A stretch of 63,627 bases of DNA from Zoogloea ramigera (GTDB lineage Bacteria > Pseudomonadota > Gammaproteobacteria > Burkholderiales > Rhodocyclaceae): contig NZ_BJNV01000022.1 in assembly GCF_006539865.1 (NCBI RefSeq), forward strand, positions 1 through 63,627, in the 5' to 3' direction. The notes under the pieces were generated by a model, which ran no database searches, was not told the DNA's origin, and saw only the letters and a list, made by a program, of their open reading frames with translations. Shown here piece after piece: positions 36,964-46,441 of this stretch. The position numbers and the translations under genes were made by a program. Numbering within the stretch: position 1 is the stretch's first letter; each line of letters begins with the position of its first letter.

Positions 36964-37917
36964 ATGTATCCGCGCAAGGTCTTGATCGTCGGAGGTAGTG
37001 GTTTTGTCGGCAGCGCCGTGGCCAGCCAGCTGGCCGCCGCCGGGGTCGCGCTGGTGCTTCCCACCCGCCGCCGCGACCGTGCCCGCCACCTGCTGCCGCT
37101 GCCCACCGCCGAGGTCGTCGAGGCCGACGTGTTCGACCCGCCCACCCTCCGGCGCCTGATGGCCGGCGTGGATGCGGTGGTGAGCCTCGTCGGGGTGCTC
37201 CATTCGCCCTCGGGCCAGCCCTATGGCCCGGCCTTCGCCCGCGCCCACGTCGAGCTGCCGACCCGCCTGGTGGCCGCCGCCCGCGAGGCCGGGGTGCGGC
37301 GCATCGTGCATGTGAGCGCCCTCGGCGCCGACGCCAATGGCCCGTCCGAATACCAGCGCTCCAAGGCCGCCGGCGAGGCGGCGATCCGGGCCGCCGCGCC
37401 GGACGTGGCATGGACCATCCTGCGCCCCTCGGTGATCTTCGGGCCGGGCGACAGCTTCCTCAACCTCTTCGCCAGCCTGCTCGAAGCCTTCCCGCTGATG
37501 CCCCTGGGCGGCGCCGGCGCCCGCTTCCAGCCGGTGTACGTGGGCGACGTGGCCGAGGTGGTGGCCGAGTCGCTCACCCGCGCCGATGCCGCCGGCCAGG
37601 TCTTCGAGATGGCCGGCCCGGGCGTGTACACGCTGAAGCAGCTGATCGAGTATGTGGGCCAGGTCAGCGGCCACCGGCGCCCGGTGATCCCGCTGCCCGA
37701 GGGCCTCGCGATGCTCCAGGCGGCCGCCCTCGAGTGCCTGCCCGGCCCACTGATGAGCCGCGACAACGTGCGCTCGATGCGCGTCGACAACGTCGCCAGC
37801 GGCGCGCCCCAGCCCTGGGGGCGCCGGCCCACCCCGCTCGAGGCGATCGCCCCGACCTGGCTCGGCGAGGCCAACAAGCGTGCCCGGCTGGCCGCCAGCA
37901 TGCTCCGCCGCTCATGA
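36964..37917 (+). CDS. NDUFA9-like NAD(P)-binding protein (atypical SDR)
   Basis: 317 residues of the complex I NDUFA9 subunit-like group of the extended/atypical SDR family. N-terminal Rossmann motif [18 protein letters not shown], then [25 protein letters not shown] and [18 protein letters not shown]. No classical YxxxK pair is evident, as usual for this group, which often binds NADPH without known catalysis. Bacterial members may take part in ubiquinone or respiratory functions; unproven. The stop overlaps the start of cca by 4 nt, a conserved arrangement in betaproteobacteria as far as I recall. Confidence 0.85.
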   Translation: MYPRKVLIVGGSGFVGSAVASQLAAAGVALVLPTRRRDRARHLLPLPTAEVVEADVFDPPTLRRLMAGVDAVVSLVGVLHSPSGQPYGPAFARAHVELPTRLVAAAREAGVRRIVHVSALGADANGPSEYQRSKAAGEAAIRAAAPDVAWTILRPSVIFGPGDSFLNLFASLLEAFPLMPLGGAGARFQPVYVGDVAEVVAESLTRADAAGQVFEMAGPGVYTLKQLIEYVGQVSGHRRPVIPLPEGLAMLQAAALECLPGPLMSRDNVRSMRVDNVASGAPQPWGRRPTPLEAIAPTWLGEANKRARLAASMLRRS

Positions 37918-39122
37918 AGATCTACTGCGTGGGCGGCGCCATCCGCGACGAACTCCTCGGCCTGCCGGTCAAGGACCGGGACTGGGTCGTCGTCGGGGCA
38001 ACCCCCGAGATGCTCCTCGCCGAGGGCTACAAGCCGGTCGGCAAGGACTTCCCGGTCTTCCTCCACCCGCACACCCACGAGGAGTACGCGCTGGCCCGCA
38101 CCGAGCGCAAGACCGCGCCGGGCTACGCCGGCTTCGTCTTCCACACCGACCCGGCGGTGACCCTCGAAGAAGACCTGGCCCGCCGCGACCTCACCATCAA
38201 CGCCATCGCCCGCGACGCCGACGGCACCCTGGCCGACCCCTACGGCGGGCAGCGCGACCTCGCCGCGCGGGTGTTCCGCCACGTCAGCCCGGCCTTCGCC
38301 GAAGACCCGGTGCGCATCCTGCGGCTGGCCCGCTTCGCCGCCCGCTTTGCCGACTTTACGGTGGCCCCCGAAACCCTGGCGCTGATGCGCCAGATGGTCG
38401 CCGCCGGTGAGGTGGACGCGCTGGTGCCCGAGCGGGTGTGGCAGGAACTCGCCCGCGGCCTGATGGAAGCCCGCCCGTCGCGGATGGTAGCGGTGCTGCG
38501 CGACTGCGGTGCCCTGGCCCGCCTGCTGCCCGAGGTGGATCGCCTGTTCGGCGTGCCCCAGCCGGCGGCCCATCACCCCGAGGTCGACACCGGCGCCCAC
38601 CTGTTGCTGGTGCTCGACGAGGCCGCAGCCGCCGGCCTGCCGCTCGCCGGGCGCTTCGCCTGCCTGCTCCACGACCTTGGCAAGGCCACCAGCCCCGCCC
38701 ACAAGCTGCCCCACCACTACGGCCACGAGGCCGCCAGCGAGCGGCTGGCTGCGGAGGTCTGCGCCCGCCTCAAGTGCCCCGCCGACTGCCGCGACCTGGC
38801 GCTGATGGTGGCCCGCGAGCACGGCATCGTGCACCGCGCCCTCGAGCTGCGCCCGCTCACCATCGTCCGGCTCATCGAGCGCTGCGACGGCCTGCGCCGC
38901 CCGGAGCGCTTCGCCGCGATGCTCGACGCCTGTGCCTGCGATCATCGGGGCCGCGCCGGTCTGGGCGATCGCCCCTACCCCCAGCGGGGCCACCTGCTCG
39001 CCGCGCTGGCGGCGGTGCGCGGGGTGGACGCTGGCGCCATCGCCCGCGGCCTGGCCGACAAGGCGCGCATCCCCGAGGCGGTGCACGAAGCCCGGGTGGC
39101 GGCGCTCAAGGCGCTGGGCTGA
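37914..39122 (+). CDS. cca: Multifunctional CCA tRNA nucleotidyltransferase
   Basis: 402 residues. Adds or repairs the CCA end of tRNAs. Class II nucleotidyltransferase head: [25 protein letters not shown] with the metal-binding DxD equivalent (KDRDW), [15 protein letters not shown] and [16 protein letters not shown]. The HD domain ([14 protein letters not shown]) gives the 2',3'-phosphatase/phosphodiesterase activity of the gammaproteobacterial/betaproteobacterial enzyme. Translationally coupled to the preceding gene by a 4-nt overlap. Confidence 0.97.
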   Translation: MKIYCVGGAIRDELLGLPVKDRDWVVVGATPEMLLAEGYKPVGKDFPVFLHPHTHEEYALARTERKTAPGYAGFVFHTDPAVTLEEDLARRDLTINAIARDADGTLADPYGGQRDLAARVFRHVSPAFAEDPVRILRLARFAARFADFTVAPETLALMRQMVAAGEVDALVPERVWQELARGLMEARPSRMVAVLRDCGALARLLPEVDRLFGVPQPAAHHPEVDTGAHLLLVLDEAAAAGLPLAGRFACLLHDLGKATSPAHKLPHHYGHEAASERLAAEVCARLKCPADCRDLALMVAREHGIVHRALELRPLTIVRLIERCDGLRRPERFAAMLDACACDHRGRAGLGDRPYPQRGHLLAALAAVRGVDAGAIARGLADKARIPEAVHEARVAALKALG

Positions 39123-39222
39123 GCCCTGGGCATCGAAACCTTTCTTGACAATTTACTGTCGGCCAGGCGGTACGAATCCCGCGTCATGCCCGTCCTGGGC
39201 CGGCATACAATGCCGGCCAGCC

Positions 39223-41286
39223 ATGTCCTCGCCCGGTTCTCCTCCTCTGCTCGCCGCCCGTTTCCGGCGGATCGCCCTCGTCATTTTGATGGGCGTGGCG
39301 ACGACGACCGTGCAGGCCACCCAGCCCATCCCGGCCTTCGCCGACGTCAAGGCCGCCGCCCGCCCGTCGGTCGCGGTGCTGCTGGCCAGGGACGGCACGC
39401 CGCTCACCGAGAGGCGGGTCGACCCCCACGTGCGGCGGCTCGAATGGGTGGCCCTCAACAGCTTCTCGCCGGCCCTCAAGGACGCCTTGCTGGCGGCCGA
39501 GGACAAGCGCTTTTTCGAGCATTCGGGCGTCGACTGGCGGGCCTTTGTTGGCTCGCTGTGGCACAACCTGTGGTACGACCGCAAACGCGGTGCCTCGACG
39601 CTGTCGATGCAGCTGGCGGGCCTGCTCGACCCGGACCTCGCCCTTGGCCGCGGTGGCCTGCCGCGGCGTTCCCTCGGCCAGAAGTGGGACCAGGCCCTTG
39701 CCGCCCAGGCCCTCGAGGCGCGCTGGACCAAGGAGCAGATCCTCGAGGCCTACCTCAACCTGGCGCCCTTCCGGGGCGACCTGCAGGGGGTTCACGCCGC
39801 GGCGCGGGCCCTGTTCGGCAAGTCGCCGACCGAGCTCGGGCGGGCCGAGTCGCTGATCCTGGCGGTGCTGCTGCGGGGCCCCAACGCCCGCCCCGAGCAC
39901 GTCGCCCAGCGGGCCTGCGTGCTGGCCGAGCGCATCAACGCGCCGGCCGCCTGTGCGCCGGCCCAGCGCCTCGCCGCCAACCTCGACCGCCAGCACACCG
40001 GCCCGCGCTGGGGGCTGGCGCCCCATGCCGGCCGCCTGCTGCTGCCGGCGCTGCACCCGGGCGAGCGCCTGCAGAGCACCCTGGATGTGGAGCTGCAGCA
40101 GAGCCTCACGGCCGCGCTCAAGCGCCTCGGCGTGGCGGAGGCGGCCGGCGTGCTGGTGGACAACGCCAGCGGCGAGGTGCTGGCCTACGTGGGGGCGCCC
40201 GACTCGTCTCAGCCCGACCAGGTGCAGCTGCTGCGCAGCGCCGGCAACCTGCTGCTGCCCTTTGCCTACGGCGTGGCGATCGAACGGCGCCAGATCACCG
40301 CGGCCACGCCGCTCGAGGACTCCCTCGGCAACCACGCCCCGACCCACCCCGACGACCGCCTGTGGGTCAGCGCCCGCAGCGCGCTGGCCGAGGGGCTGGC
40401 GGAGCCGGGCCAGGTGGTGACCCGGCTGGCGGGCGATACGCTGGCCGAGCGGCTGCGCCTGGCCGATATCGAGCTGCCCCGCAGCGGCCCGCCGGACCTC
40501 AACCTGCTGCAGCTGGCCGGGCTGTATCGGGCCCTCGCCAGCGGCGGACAGTGGCTCGCACCGCACCTCACGCTGGTGCCGGAGCGGCCCCAGCGCCGCC
40601 TGCTGCGGGCCGAGGCCGGCTTCATCGTGGGCGACATTCTGGCCCTGCGCGACGCGGACGGCGCGGCCCAGCCCTTCGTGCTCCGCCAGTACGTGCCCGA
40701 CGGGCGCGAGACGGTGCTGGCGGCCTTCTCCGAGCGTTACACCCTGGCCCTGTGGACCGCCGGTGGCCGCGGCCTGCCCGTCCAGGCGGCGGGGCTGGGG
40801 CAGGACTTCCTGCGCGGGCTGCAGCGCAACCCGGCGCTGCCGCGCCCGCCCGCGCCCGCGGGCGTGGTGTCGGCGCTGGTGGTGTTCGAGCCGACCATCG
40901 AGAACGCGCGGCGCGAGTGGTTTATCCGCGGCACCGAGACCGAGCGGGTGGTGGTCGCTGCGCGCAACCCGCCGCGCATCCTGTATCCGGTCGGTGGCGG
41001 TATCGTCGATGCGCTGGGGCTGGCCGAAGACCGCGGTTTCCGGGTGCATTTCGAAGCCGCCCGGGCGCCGGCCGGCAGCTGGTGGCGTCTCGACGGCGAG
41101 CGCCTGAGCGCCGGAAACGGAAACGGAAACGGAAACAGCGGGCGGCTAGCCTGGCGCCCGGTGGCGGGGCGCCATCTGCTCGAGCTGATGTCGGCGGAGG
41201 GCGCGGTGCTCGACAGCGTGAGCTTTGCGGTGCGCGGGCCCGGCGAAGAGGCCTCAAAGCCAGCGGATCAGCAGCCCCACCAGTAA
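39223..41286 (+). CDS. pbpC: PBP1C-like glycosyltransferase with degenerate transpeptidase domain
   Basis: 687 residues. One N-terminal membrane anchor (RIALVILMGVATTTVQA), then a sound GT51 glycan polymerase domain: catalytic Glu93 in AAEDKRFFEHSGVDW, GASTLSMQLA, and EAYLNLAPFRGDLQGV. The following PBP transpeptidase region has lost its motifs: where PBP1C has GSTLKPF this has GNLLLPF (near residue 342; Ser to Asn, Lys to Leu), and the KTG position reads PDG (near 491). A BiPBP_C domain ends the protein, with a GNGNGNGNS run. The usual alpha-2-macroglobulin partner gene is absent. No good ribosome site before the ATG at 39223; a TTGACA lies at 39145. Confidence 0.88.
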   Translation: MSSPGSPPLLAARFRRIALVILMGVATTTVQATQPIPAFADVKAAARPSVAVLLARDGTPLTERRVDPHVRRLEWVALNSFSPALKDALLAAEDKRFFEHSGVDWRAFVGSLWHNLWYDRKRGASTLSMQLAGLLDPDLALGRGGLPRRSLGQKWDQALAAQALEARWTKEQILEAYLNLAPFRGDLQGVHAAARALFGKSPTELGRAESLILAVLLRGPNARPEHVAQRACVLAERINAPAACAPAQRLAANLDRQHTGPRWGLAPHAGRLLLPALHPGERLQSTLDVELQQSLTAALKRLGVAEAAGVLVDNASGEVLAYVGAPDSSQPDQVQLLRSAGNLLLPFAYGVAIERRQITAATPLEDSLGNHAPTHPDDRLWVSARSALAEGLAEPGQVVTRLAGDTLAERLRLADIELPRSGPPDLNLLQLAGLYRALASGGQWLAPHLTLVPERPQRRLLRAEAGFIVGDILALRDADGAAQPFVLRQYVPDGRETVLAAFSERYTLALWTAGGRGLPVQAAGLGQDFLRGLQRNPALPRPPAPAGVVSALVVFEPTIENARREWFIRGTETERVVVAARNPPRILYPVGGGIVDALGLAEDRGFRVHFEAARAPAGSWWRLDGERLSAGNGNGNGNSGRLAWRPVAGRHLLELMSAEGAVLDSVSFAVRGPGEEASKPADQQPHQ
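41113..41136 (+). repeat. Four tandem GGAAAC hexamers inside pbpC
   Basis: Four perfect copies of GGAAAC encoding Gly-Asn pairs in the C-terminal domain. Slippage would change the protein by two residues per copy without a frameshift. Confidence 0.85.
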
Positions 41287-41451
41287 CGACAGCAGCAGGG
41301 TGCTGGTCAGCGGAATATGGATGTGGCGGCCGAACAGGTCGAAGTGGAGGTCGCCGGGCAGGTGCCCGAAGCGCCAGCGCCGCGGCGACAGGCTGGAGCC
41401 CAGCCCGGACACCACGGCCAGGATCACGATTGCCAGCAACCACTTGAGCAT
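41254..41451 (-). CDS. DUF2905 family small membrane protein
   Basis: 65 residues: an N-terminal membrane helix (WLLAIVILAVVSGLGSSL), the DUF2905 middle RRWRFGHLPGDLHFDLFGRHIHIPLTSTL and a second helix (LLLSLLVGLLIRWL). Function unknown; a conserved inner-membrane protein in many proteobacteria. GGAGAAG precedes the ATG at 41451. Its 3' end overlaps the end of the convergent pbpC gene by 33 nt. Confidence 0.9.
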   Translation of the reverse strand: MLKWLLAIVILAVVSGLGSSLSPRRWRFGHLPGDLHFDLFGRHIHIPLTSTLLLSLLVGLLIRWL

Positions 41452-41622
41452 CAGGCTTCTCCGCGGGTTTTGAGGGGGCAGGTTCAAACGTTTGTTGTGA
41501 AGCCCGGCGCGGATTGTGCTTTCTTCCGCTGCGCGGGTGCTGTAAGTTCTGCGCCACAACAACATGATTCTGCCTGAACAAGCCATGATTTCGACCCCCG
41601 CCCGTCTGGCCGGAGCCCGCGC

Positions 41623-42426
41623 ATGAACCGCGCCCGCTTCGGTGATCTTGAAGTTCTTTGTCGCATGCCCGCCGGCGAGGCCCGCCCAACCCCGCTGCTC
41701 TTCGTCCACGGCGCCTACACGGCCGCCTGGTGCTGGGATGAGAACTTTCTGCCCTGGTTTGCCGAGCAGGGCTACGCTGCCTACGCCGTGTCCCTGTCGG
41801 GCCATGGCGCCAGCCGCGGGCGGGCCTACCTGGACAGCTTCTCGATCGCCGATTACGTGGCTGACGTGGCGGAGGTGGCCGACAAGCTGCCGGCGCCGCC
41901 GGTGCTGATCGGCCACTCGATGGGCGGCATGGTGATCCAGAAGTACCTCGAGAAGCACACGGTGCCGGGTGCCGTGCTGATGTCGTCGGTGCCGCCCCAG
42001 GGGTTGCTCGGTTCGGCCTTCGGGCTGGCCTTCTCCAAGCCCCATCTGCTGGGCGACCTCAACCGCATCATGGGCGGCGGCCAGCCCCAGATGGAGACCC
42101 TGCGCGACGCGATGTTCCACGAGACCATCGAGATCGAGCGCCTGCGCCGCTACTATCACCTGTGCCAGCCCGAATCCCACCGGGCGATCTGGGATATGTC
42201 GCTGTTCGACCTGCCGTCCCTGTCACGCACGCCGCGGCCGCCGATGCTGGTGCTGGGGGCCGAGCACGACGTGCTGATCCCGCCCGACCAGGTGCGCATG
42301 ACCGCCCGCAGCTACGGCGTCAGCGCCAACATCCTGCCCGACCTGGGCCACGGCATGATGATGGAGACCGACTGGCGCATCGCCGCCGACCCCATCCTGT
42401 ACTGGCTGAAGAGTCAGGGTTTGTAA
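41623..42426 (+). CDS. Alpha/beta hydrolase
   Basis: 267 residues of the alpha/beta-hydrolase fold. Oxyanion region VHGAYTAAWCWDENFLPWF, nucleophile elbow IGHSMGGMV, acidic residue in LGAEHDVLI and the catalytic His in LGHGMMMETDW, so the triad is complete. No signal peptide or membrane segment: cytosolic. Substrate unknown; lipase/esterase or haloperoxidase-like clan. Monocistronic by spacing. Confidence 0.9.
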   Translation: MNRARFGDLEVLCRMPAGEARPTPLLFVHGAYTAAWCWDENFLPWFAEQGYAAYAVSLSGHGASRGRAYLDSFSIADYVADVAEVADKLPAPPVLIGHSMGGMVIQKYLEKHTVPGAVLMSSVPPQGLLGSAFGLAFSKPHLLGDLNRIMGGGQPQMETLRDAMFHETIEIERLRRYYHLCQPESHRAIWDMSLFDLPSLSRTPRPPMLVLGAEHDVLIPPDQVRMTARSYGVSANILPDLGHGMMMETDWRIAADPILYWLKSQGL

Positions 42427-42625
42427 GGGCGGCCCGAAAACCGGGTATCCCGTGAACTTCGTCATTGCCCCGGGGCCGGGCTTGATCCATCCTTGAAACG
42501 TAAGACTGGCGGCTTGGTGGGTGTGTCGAAGTGCCTGCGGCGCCGCTGGATTTCCTTCAACCTTTGGGGGCCCGGGCCGTTAGACTAGCAAAGGGGTGCA
42601 TCTTCACCCCGGAACGGAGGCCGAA

Positions 42626-42844
42626 ATGGTGATCTGGATGGACATGCAAAGTGGTGAGCGCTTTTACGATGAACCGCAGGAAGCGGTCGGATCGGTCTAT
42701 GACGACGAAGTCCTGAACGCCAATCTGGTGCCGCCCGAGCTGGCCCTCGGCCTTCAGGAGATCCCGCTCCCGGAGCACGCGGTGCACCCCGTCCCGACAG
42801 ACGTGGAAGCCTTTTTGAGCGCGGTGTATCGCTTCCAGGAGTGA
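42626..42844 (+). CDS. Small hypothetical acidic protein, 72 residues
   Basis: Not recognised. The product is strongly acidic (MVIWMDMQSGERFYDEPQEAV at the start is followed by GSVYDDEVLNANLVPPELALGLQ), with no signal peptide or membrane helix. Support comes from context: CGGAGG lies 6 nt before the ATG at 42626 and a strong intrinsic terminator follows the stop by 33 nt, so this is a stand-alone expressed gene. Length and charge might suit a regulator or adaptor, but nothing in the sequence shows that. Confidence 0.7.
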   Translation: MVIWMDMQSGERFYDEPQEAVGSVYDDEVLNANLVPPELALGLQEIPLPEHAVHPVPTDVEAFLSAVYRFQE

Positions 42845-42877
42845 GCCCGCCCAAGGCGGAGGCTGCATTAAAGCCCG

Positions 42878-42914
42878 GAGCCCGCCGGCCGCAAGGTCGG
42901 CGGGCTCTGTTTTT
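42878..42914 (+). terminator. Intrinsic terminator
   Basis: A 10-bp stem (GAGCCCGCCG at 42878-42887 with CGGCGGGCTC at 42897-42906) followed by TGTTTTT. Terminates the small gene at 42626 and separates it from the convergent methyltransferase gene ending at 42922. Confidence 0.88.
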
Positions 42915-42921
42915 GTGGCGC

Positions 42922-44082
42922 CTAGAGGGCGTGCAGGCGGTCGCCGCGCAGAAAGCCGATCAGCGGCTGGGAGATGCCCCGCGCCAGGGCGATCACCTTG
43001 AACAGTTCGCCCATTTCGTGGGGGCCGGTGAGGCGCTGCAGGGCCTTGGCGGCGCGGATGTAATCGGTGCTCTCCTCGGGCGCCCTGCGCGCCAGGCAGT
43101 CGAGCACGCCGCAGTTGAACAGCAGGTTGGCCTGGTCGGTGTAGCCGAGTACGTCGAGGCCCGCCTCGAAGCCGGCCTCGGCGATGGCGGTGAAGTCGAC
43201 AAAGGCGGTGATGTCGTTGAGGCCCGGCCACACGAAGGGGTCGCCGTGGGCGTGGTGGCGGAAGTAGCACAGCAGGGTGCCGGTGCTGCGGCTGGGCAGG
43301 TAGTACTCGGCCCGCGGGTAGCCGTAGTCCACCAGCAGCATCGCGCCCTGGTCGAGGCGGGCGGCCCATTCGGCCACCCAGGCGCGGCCGGCGAGATTGA
43401 GCTCGCTGACGTACTCGCCCTCCTCGGGCAGCGGCAGATCGAGGGCCACCGCGGCCTCGGCCACCTTGCCGGCGGCTGGCTGGTCGGCCCACACGAACCG
43501 GCCCTCGTCGCCGAGGGCGACGCCGCGCTCAAAGATGCCTTCGGGGCGCCAGGCGATCAGGTGCACCGGCATCACGTCGAGCACCTCGTTGGCCACCAGC
43601 GCGCCCGAGAAACGCTCGGGCAGGCCGTCGAGCCATTGCACGCGGGATGCGAGGTGCGGAACCTTGGCAGCCAGGGTGTCGAACTGGCGCTCGCGCAGCT
43701 CGCCCGAGACTTCGAGGATGGCGTAGCTCTCGGGCAGGGCGCCGCGGAGCTCGAGTTCGAGCAGCAGGTCGGCGGCCAGCAGGCCGGTGCCGGCACCCGC
43801 CTCGATCACATGGGGCGCCGACAGGCCCATGATCTGCTGTACCTGGCTGGCCAGGGCCTGGCCGAACAGGGGCGTGAGCTCCGGCGCGGTGATGAAGTCG
43901 CCGCCGGGGCCGAACTTGTGGGCGCCGCCGCTGTAATAGCCGAGGCCCGGCGTGTAGAGCGCCTCGGCCATGTAGGTGGCGAAGGAGATCCAGCCCCCCT
44001 GCGCTTCGATCAGGCTGCGCAGGCGGTCGACGAGCTGTCCGCTCTGGGCAAGGGCTTCGGGGGAGGGCTGGGGCAGCTTCAT
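42922..44082 (-). CDS. SAM-dependent methyltransferase, MidA/NDUFAF7 family
   Basis: 386 residues of the DUF185/MidA family, whose mitochondrial member NDUFAF7 methylates an arginine of a complex I subunit. Typical start: GGWISFATYMAEALYTPGLGYYSGGAHKFGPGGDFITAPELTPLFG (read here as consecutive conserved blocks GWISFATYMAEALY, PGLGYYSG and GDFITAPE). The SAM motif is VIEAGAGTGLLAADLL, followed by ANEVLDVMPVH and LLVDYGYPRAEYY. The target in bacteria is unknown. ATG at 44082; a GTG three codons earlier (44091) is possible. Convergent with the small gene at 42626. Confidence 0.9.
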   Translation of the reverse strand: MKLPQPSPEALAQSGQLVDRLRSLIEAQGGWISFATYMAEALYTPGLGYYSGGAHKFGPGGDFITAPELTPLFGQALASQVQQIMGLSAPHVIEAGAGTGLLAADLLLELELRGALPESYAILEVSGELRERQFDTLAAKVPHLASRVQWLDGLPERFSGALVANEVLDVMPVHLIAWRPEGIFERGVALGDEGRFVWADQPAAGKVAEAAVALDLPLPEEGEYVSELNLAGRAWVAEWAARLDQGAMLLVDYGYPRAEYYLPSRSTGTLLCYFRHHAHGDPFVWPGLNDITAFVDFTAIAEAGFEAGLDVLGYTDQANLLFNCGVLDCLARRAPEESTDYIRAAKALQRLTGPHEMGELFKVIALARGISQPLIGFLRGDRLHAL

Positions 44083-44601
44083 GGTTCGCACCGGCTGGTT
44101 AAAATGGGCATTTTACCCCTCTGGCGCCCACCTCCCGGCGGGGTTTGCCGGAGGGATGCTGATGTATTATCAGGGGATGCCGGTTGACCGCTTTCGCAAG
44201 TTCGGGTGCCGCATGAGCACTCACTATCGCGCCCTCGCCAGGCTTGCACCTCGAGGGGCGGGGGGCTGCGTGCGCGCCGGCACGCCCGGGGAGGTGTCCC
44301 TGCCGTCCGGTCGTGCCGTCGCAGGCCTGCCGCGGTATGGCAACAGGGCGCCGCGCTGCCCCAGGTCCTGCCGTCGCCTCGTGGGGCCTCAGGGGCGCCG
44401 TATGGCGGTGTTCGGGCCCGTGTTGCCCGTCGACCTGGCCGCCCGCAGCCGCGCGCGATCAGGCGCGTCCGGCGGCAGTTCCCAGAATTATCAAGGGTTT
44501 TCCGGTGGGGCCTGGCACCGCGGGCTGCGGCCGCGAAACCTGGGCCGATGTGCGTCCAGCACCGTATGATTACGCCTCCCTCAAAAATACCCCTGCGAGT
44601 C
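44083..44601. other. Long intergenic region, no gene seen
   Basis: About 520 bp between divergent methyltransferase and pteridine reductase genes. Frames are open on both strands but read as Arg/Pro/Gly-rich shadow sequence without a start supported by a ribosome site. I searched by eye for 6S, RNase P, SRP and tmRNA signatures and saw none. It must hold two promoters; a structured RNA of unknown type is not excluded. Confidence 0.5.
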
Positions 44602-45351
44602 ATGAACCAAGAACCGTCGGCCCCCGTGGTCCTCGTCACCGGCGGCGCCCGGCGCGTCGGGGCCGAGATCGTTCGTCAGCTGCATCTGGCGGGGGCGCGG
44701 GTGGCACTGCACTGCCGTCACTCGGTAGCTGAGGCCGAGCAGCTGGCAGAAGCCCTGAATCGGCAGCGGCCGGGCTCAGTGCGGGTTTTTCAGGCCGACC
44801 TGCTTGATTCGGCGAGCCTGCCGGGGCTCGTCGCGGAGGTAATTGCCCATTTCGGGAAACTCGACGGTGTGGTCAATAACGCCTCGAGTTTCTTCCCCAC
44901 GGCCCTCGGCGATATCGACGAGGCGGCCTGGACCGATCTGGTCGGCTCCAACCTGAAGGCGCCCCTGTTTCTCGTGCAGGCCGCCGCGCCAGCCCTAAAG
45001 GTGGCCCGGGGGGCGGTCGTCAACATCATCGACATCCATGCCGAACGGCCCCTCGCGGGCTATCCCCTGTATTGCGCGGCAAAGGCCGGTTTGCTTGGAT
45101 TGACGCGGGCTCTGGCGCTGGAGCTGGCTCCGGAGGTGCGCGTCAATGGTGTCTCGCCGGGAGCGATCGAGTGGCCGGAAGACGGCCAGTTTTCGCCCGA
45201 GGCGCGGCAGGCGATCATCGATCACACCCTGCTCGGCCGCGTCGGCTCGCCGTCTGATATTGCCCGCACGGTGTGCTTTCTGCTCCTTGACGCGCACTAC
45301 ATCACGGGGCAGGTCATCCCGGTCGACGGCGGACGAACGGCGCATTTATAA
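44602..45351 (+). CDS. Pteridine reductase, SDR family
   Basis: 249 residues of the short-chain dehydrogenase/reductase family. The N-terminal VLVTGGARRVGAEI has the T-G-x-x-x-R-x-G form that marks pteridine reductases (PTR1/FolM) and binds NADPH. VVNNASSFFPT, the catalytic pair in YPLYCAAKAG and the C-terminal GQVIPVDGGRTAHL are typical. It reduces biopterin or dihydrofolate, an auxiliary to folate metabolism. The ATG at 44602 is used; the frame runs upstream to 44206 but that part is low-complexity. About 70 bp before ttcA on the same strand. Confidence 0.9.
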   Translation: MNQEPSAPVVLVTGGARRVGAEIVRQLHLAGARVALHCRHSVAEAEQLAEALNRQRPGSVRVFQADLLDSASLPGLVAEVIAHFGKLDGVVNNASSFFPTALGDIDEAAWTDLVGSNLKAPLFLVQAAAPALKVARGAVVNIIDIHAERPLAGYPLYCAAKAGLLGLTRALALELAPEVRVNGVSPGAIEWPEDGQFSPEARQAIIDHTLLGRVGSPSDIARTVCFLLLDAHYITGQVIPVDGGRTAHL

Positions 45352-45395
45352 CGTATTTAACATTTATGCTGGTGTAACAGGTTTTTGCATCAGTT

Positions 45396-45401
45396 TATAA
45401 T
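45396..45401 (+). promoter_or_regulatory. Possible -10 box before ttcA
   Basis: TATAAT in an AT-rich 69-bp gap, 19 bp before the ttcA start. The -35 region is poor (TGTAAC at 45373-45378 with 17-bp spacing), so the assignment is tentative. Confidence 0.4.
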
Positions 45402-45420
45402 CATTGGATATTTGCACAAG

Positions 45421-46353
45421 ATGGAACAAGTAGTGGCCCCTTCCGCGCCTTCGGCGATCGAACTTCCCGAGACGGAGAGTCGTCTCTCCAACTCATTCCT
45501 GCGCCTCCGCAAGCACCTGATGCGCAAGGTGGGGGAGGCCATCGTCGACTACGGCATGATCGAAGAGGGCGACGTGGTGATGGTCTGCGTGTCGGGCGGG
45601 AAGGATTCCTTCACGCTGCTGAGCCTGCTCCTGGCCCTGCGCGAGCGGGCGCCGATCGACTTCCGCATCGTCGCGATGAACCTCGACCAGAAGCAGCCGG
45701 GCTTCCCCGATCACGTCTTGCCGGCCTACTTCGAGTCCATCGGGGTCGAGTACCGCATCGTCACCGAAAACACCTACAAGATCGTCAAGGACAAGATCCC
45801 GGAGGGCAAGACCACCTGCTCCCTGTGCTCGCGCCTGCGCCGCGGCATCATTTACCGCACGGCCAAGGAGGTCGGGGCCACCAAGATCGCCCTCGGTCAC
45901 CACCGGGACGACATGATCGAGACCTTGTTCCTCAACATGTTCTTCGGCGGCAAGATGAAGGCCATGCCGCCCAAGCTGGTCAGTGACGACCGGCAGAACG
46001 TGGTGATCCGGCCGCTGGCGTACTGTTCCGAAAAGGACATCGAGCGCTTCGCCCGGGGCATGGAATACCCGATCATCCCGTGCAACCTCTGCGGCAGCCA
46101 GGAAAACGCCCAGCGCAAGCAGATCAAGGCCATGCTGCGCGACTGGGACAGCCGCTTCCCGGGGCGCATCGTGTCGATCGCGACGGCCCTCAAGAACGTG
46201 GTGCCCTCGCACCTGGCGGATGGCGAACTGTTTGATTTCCGCAACGTGTCTCGTTCCACCGAGGTGGGCGAGGGCGACATCGTCTTCGATGCGCCCGAGC
46301 TGCCGGTCGGCGCGGGCAGCACCGACATCCCGATCGGGATCTGGAGGCCGTGA
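45421..46353 (+). CDS. ttcA: tRNA 2-thiocytidine biosynthesis protein TtcA
   Basis: 310 residues. Thiolates cytidine 32 of certain tRNAs using ATP, a sulfur donor and an Fe-S cluster. PP-loop [10 protein letters not shown], the cysteine pairs [10 protein letters not shown] and CNLCGSQ, and [21 protein letters not shown] are diagnostic. Start at the ATG 45421; the frame opens earlier at a TTG (45385) inside the AT-rich promoter. Confidence 0.97.
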   Translation: MEQVVAPSAPSAIELPETESRLSNSFLRLRKHLMRKVGEAIVDYGMIEEGDVVMVCVSGGKDSFTLLSLLLALRERAPIDFRIVAMNLDQKQPGFPDHVLPAYFESIGVEYRIVTENTYKIVKDKIPEGKTTCSLCSRLRRGIIYRTAKEVGATKIALGHHRDDMIETLFLNMFFGGKMKAMPPKLVSDDRQNVVIRPLAYCSEKDIERFARGMEYPIIPCNLCGSQENAQRKQIKAMLRDWDSRFPGRIVSIATALKNVVPSHLADGELFDFRNVSRSTEVGEGDIVFDAPELPVGAGSTDIPIGIWRP

Positions 46354-46441
46354 TCGCCATGGCCGGTTCCGTCCCTTTCTTCCAACCCCCACGCTGCGCC
46401 GACGCGCGGCGGCCTGTCAGGCTCCGACGGATTCTGTAACG

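Noticed and set aside
39145-39173. TTGACA as a pbpC promoter
   Set aside because: The -35 is perfect but no acceptable -10 lies 16-19 bp downstream; mentioned only in the gene entry.
44206-44601. N-terminal extension of the pteridine reductase
   Set aside because: The added 132 residues are Arg/Pro-rich with no SDR match; the ATG at 44602 begins right before the family's first strand.
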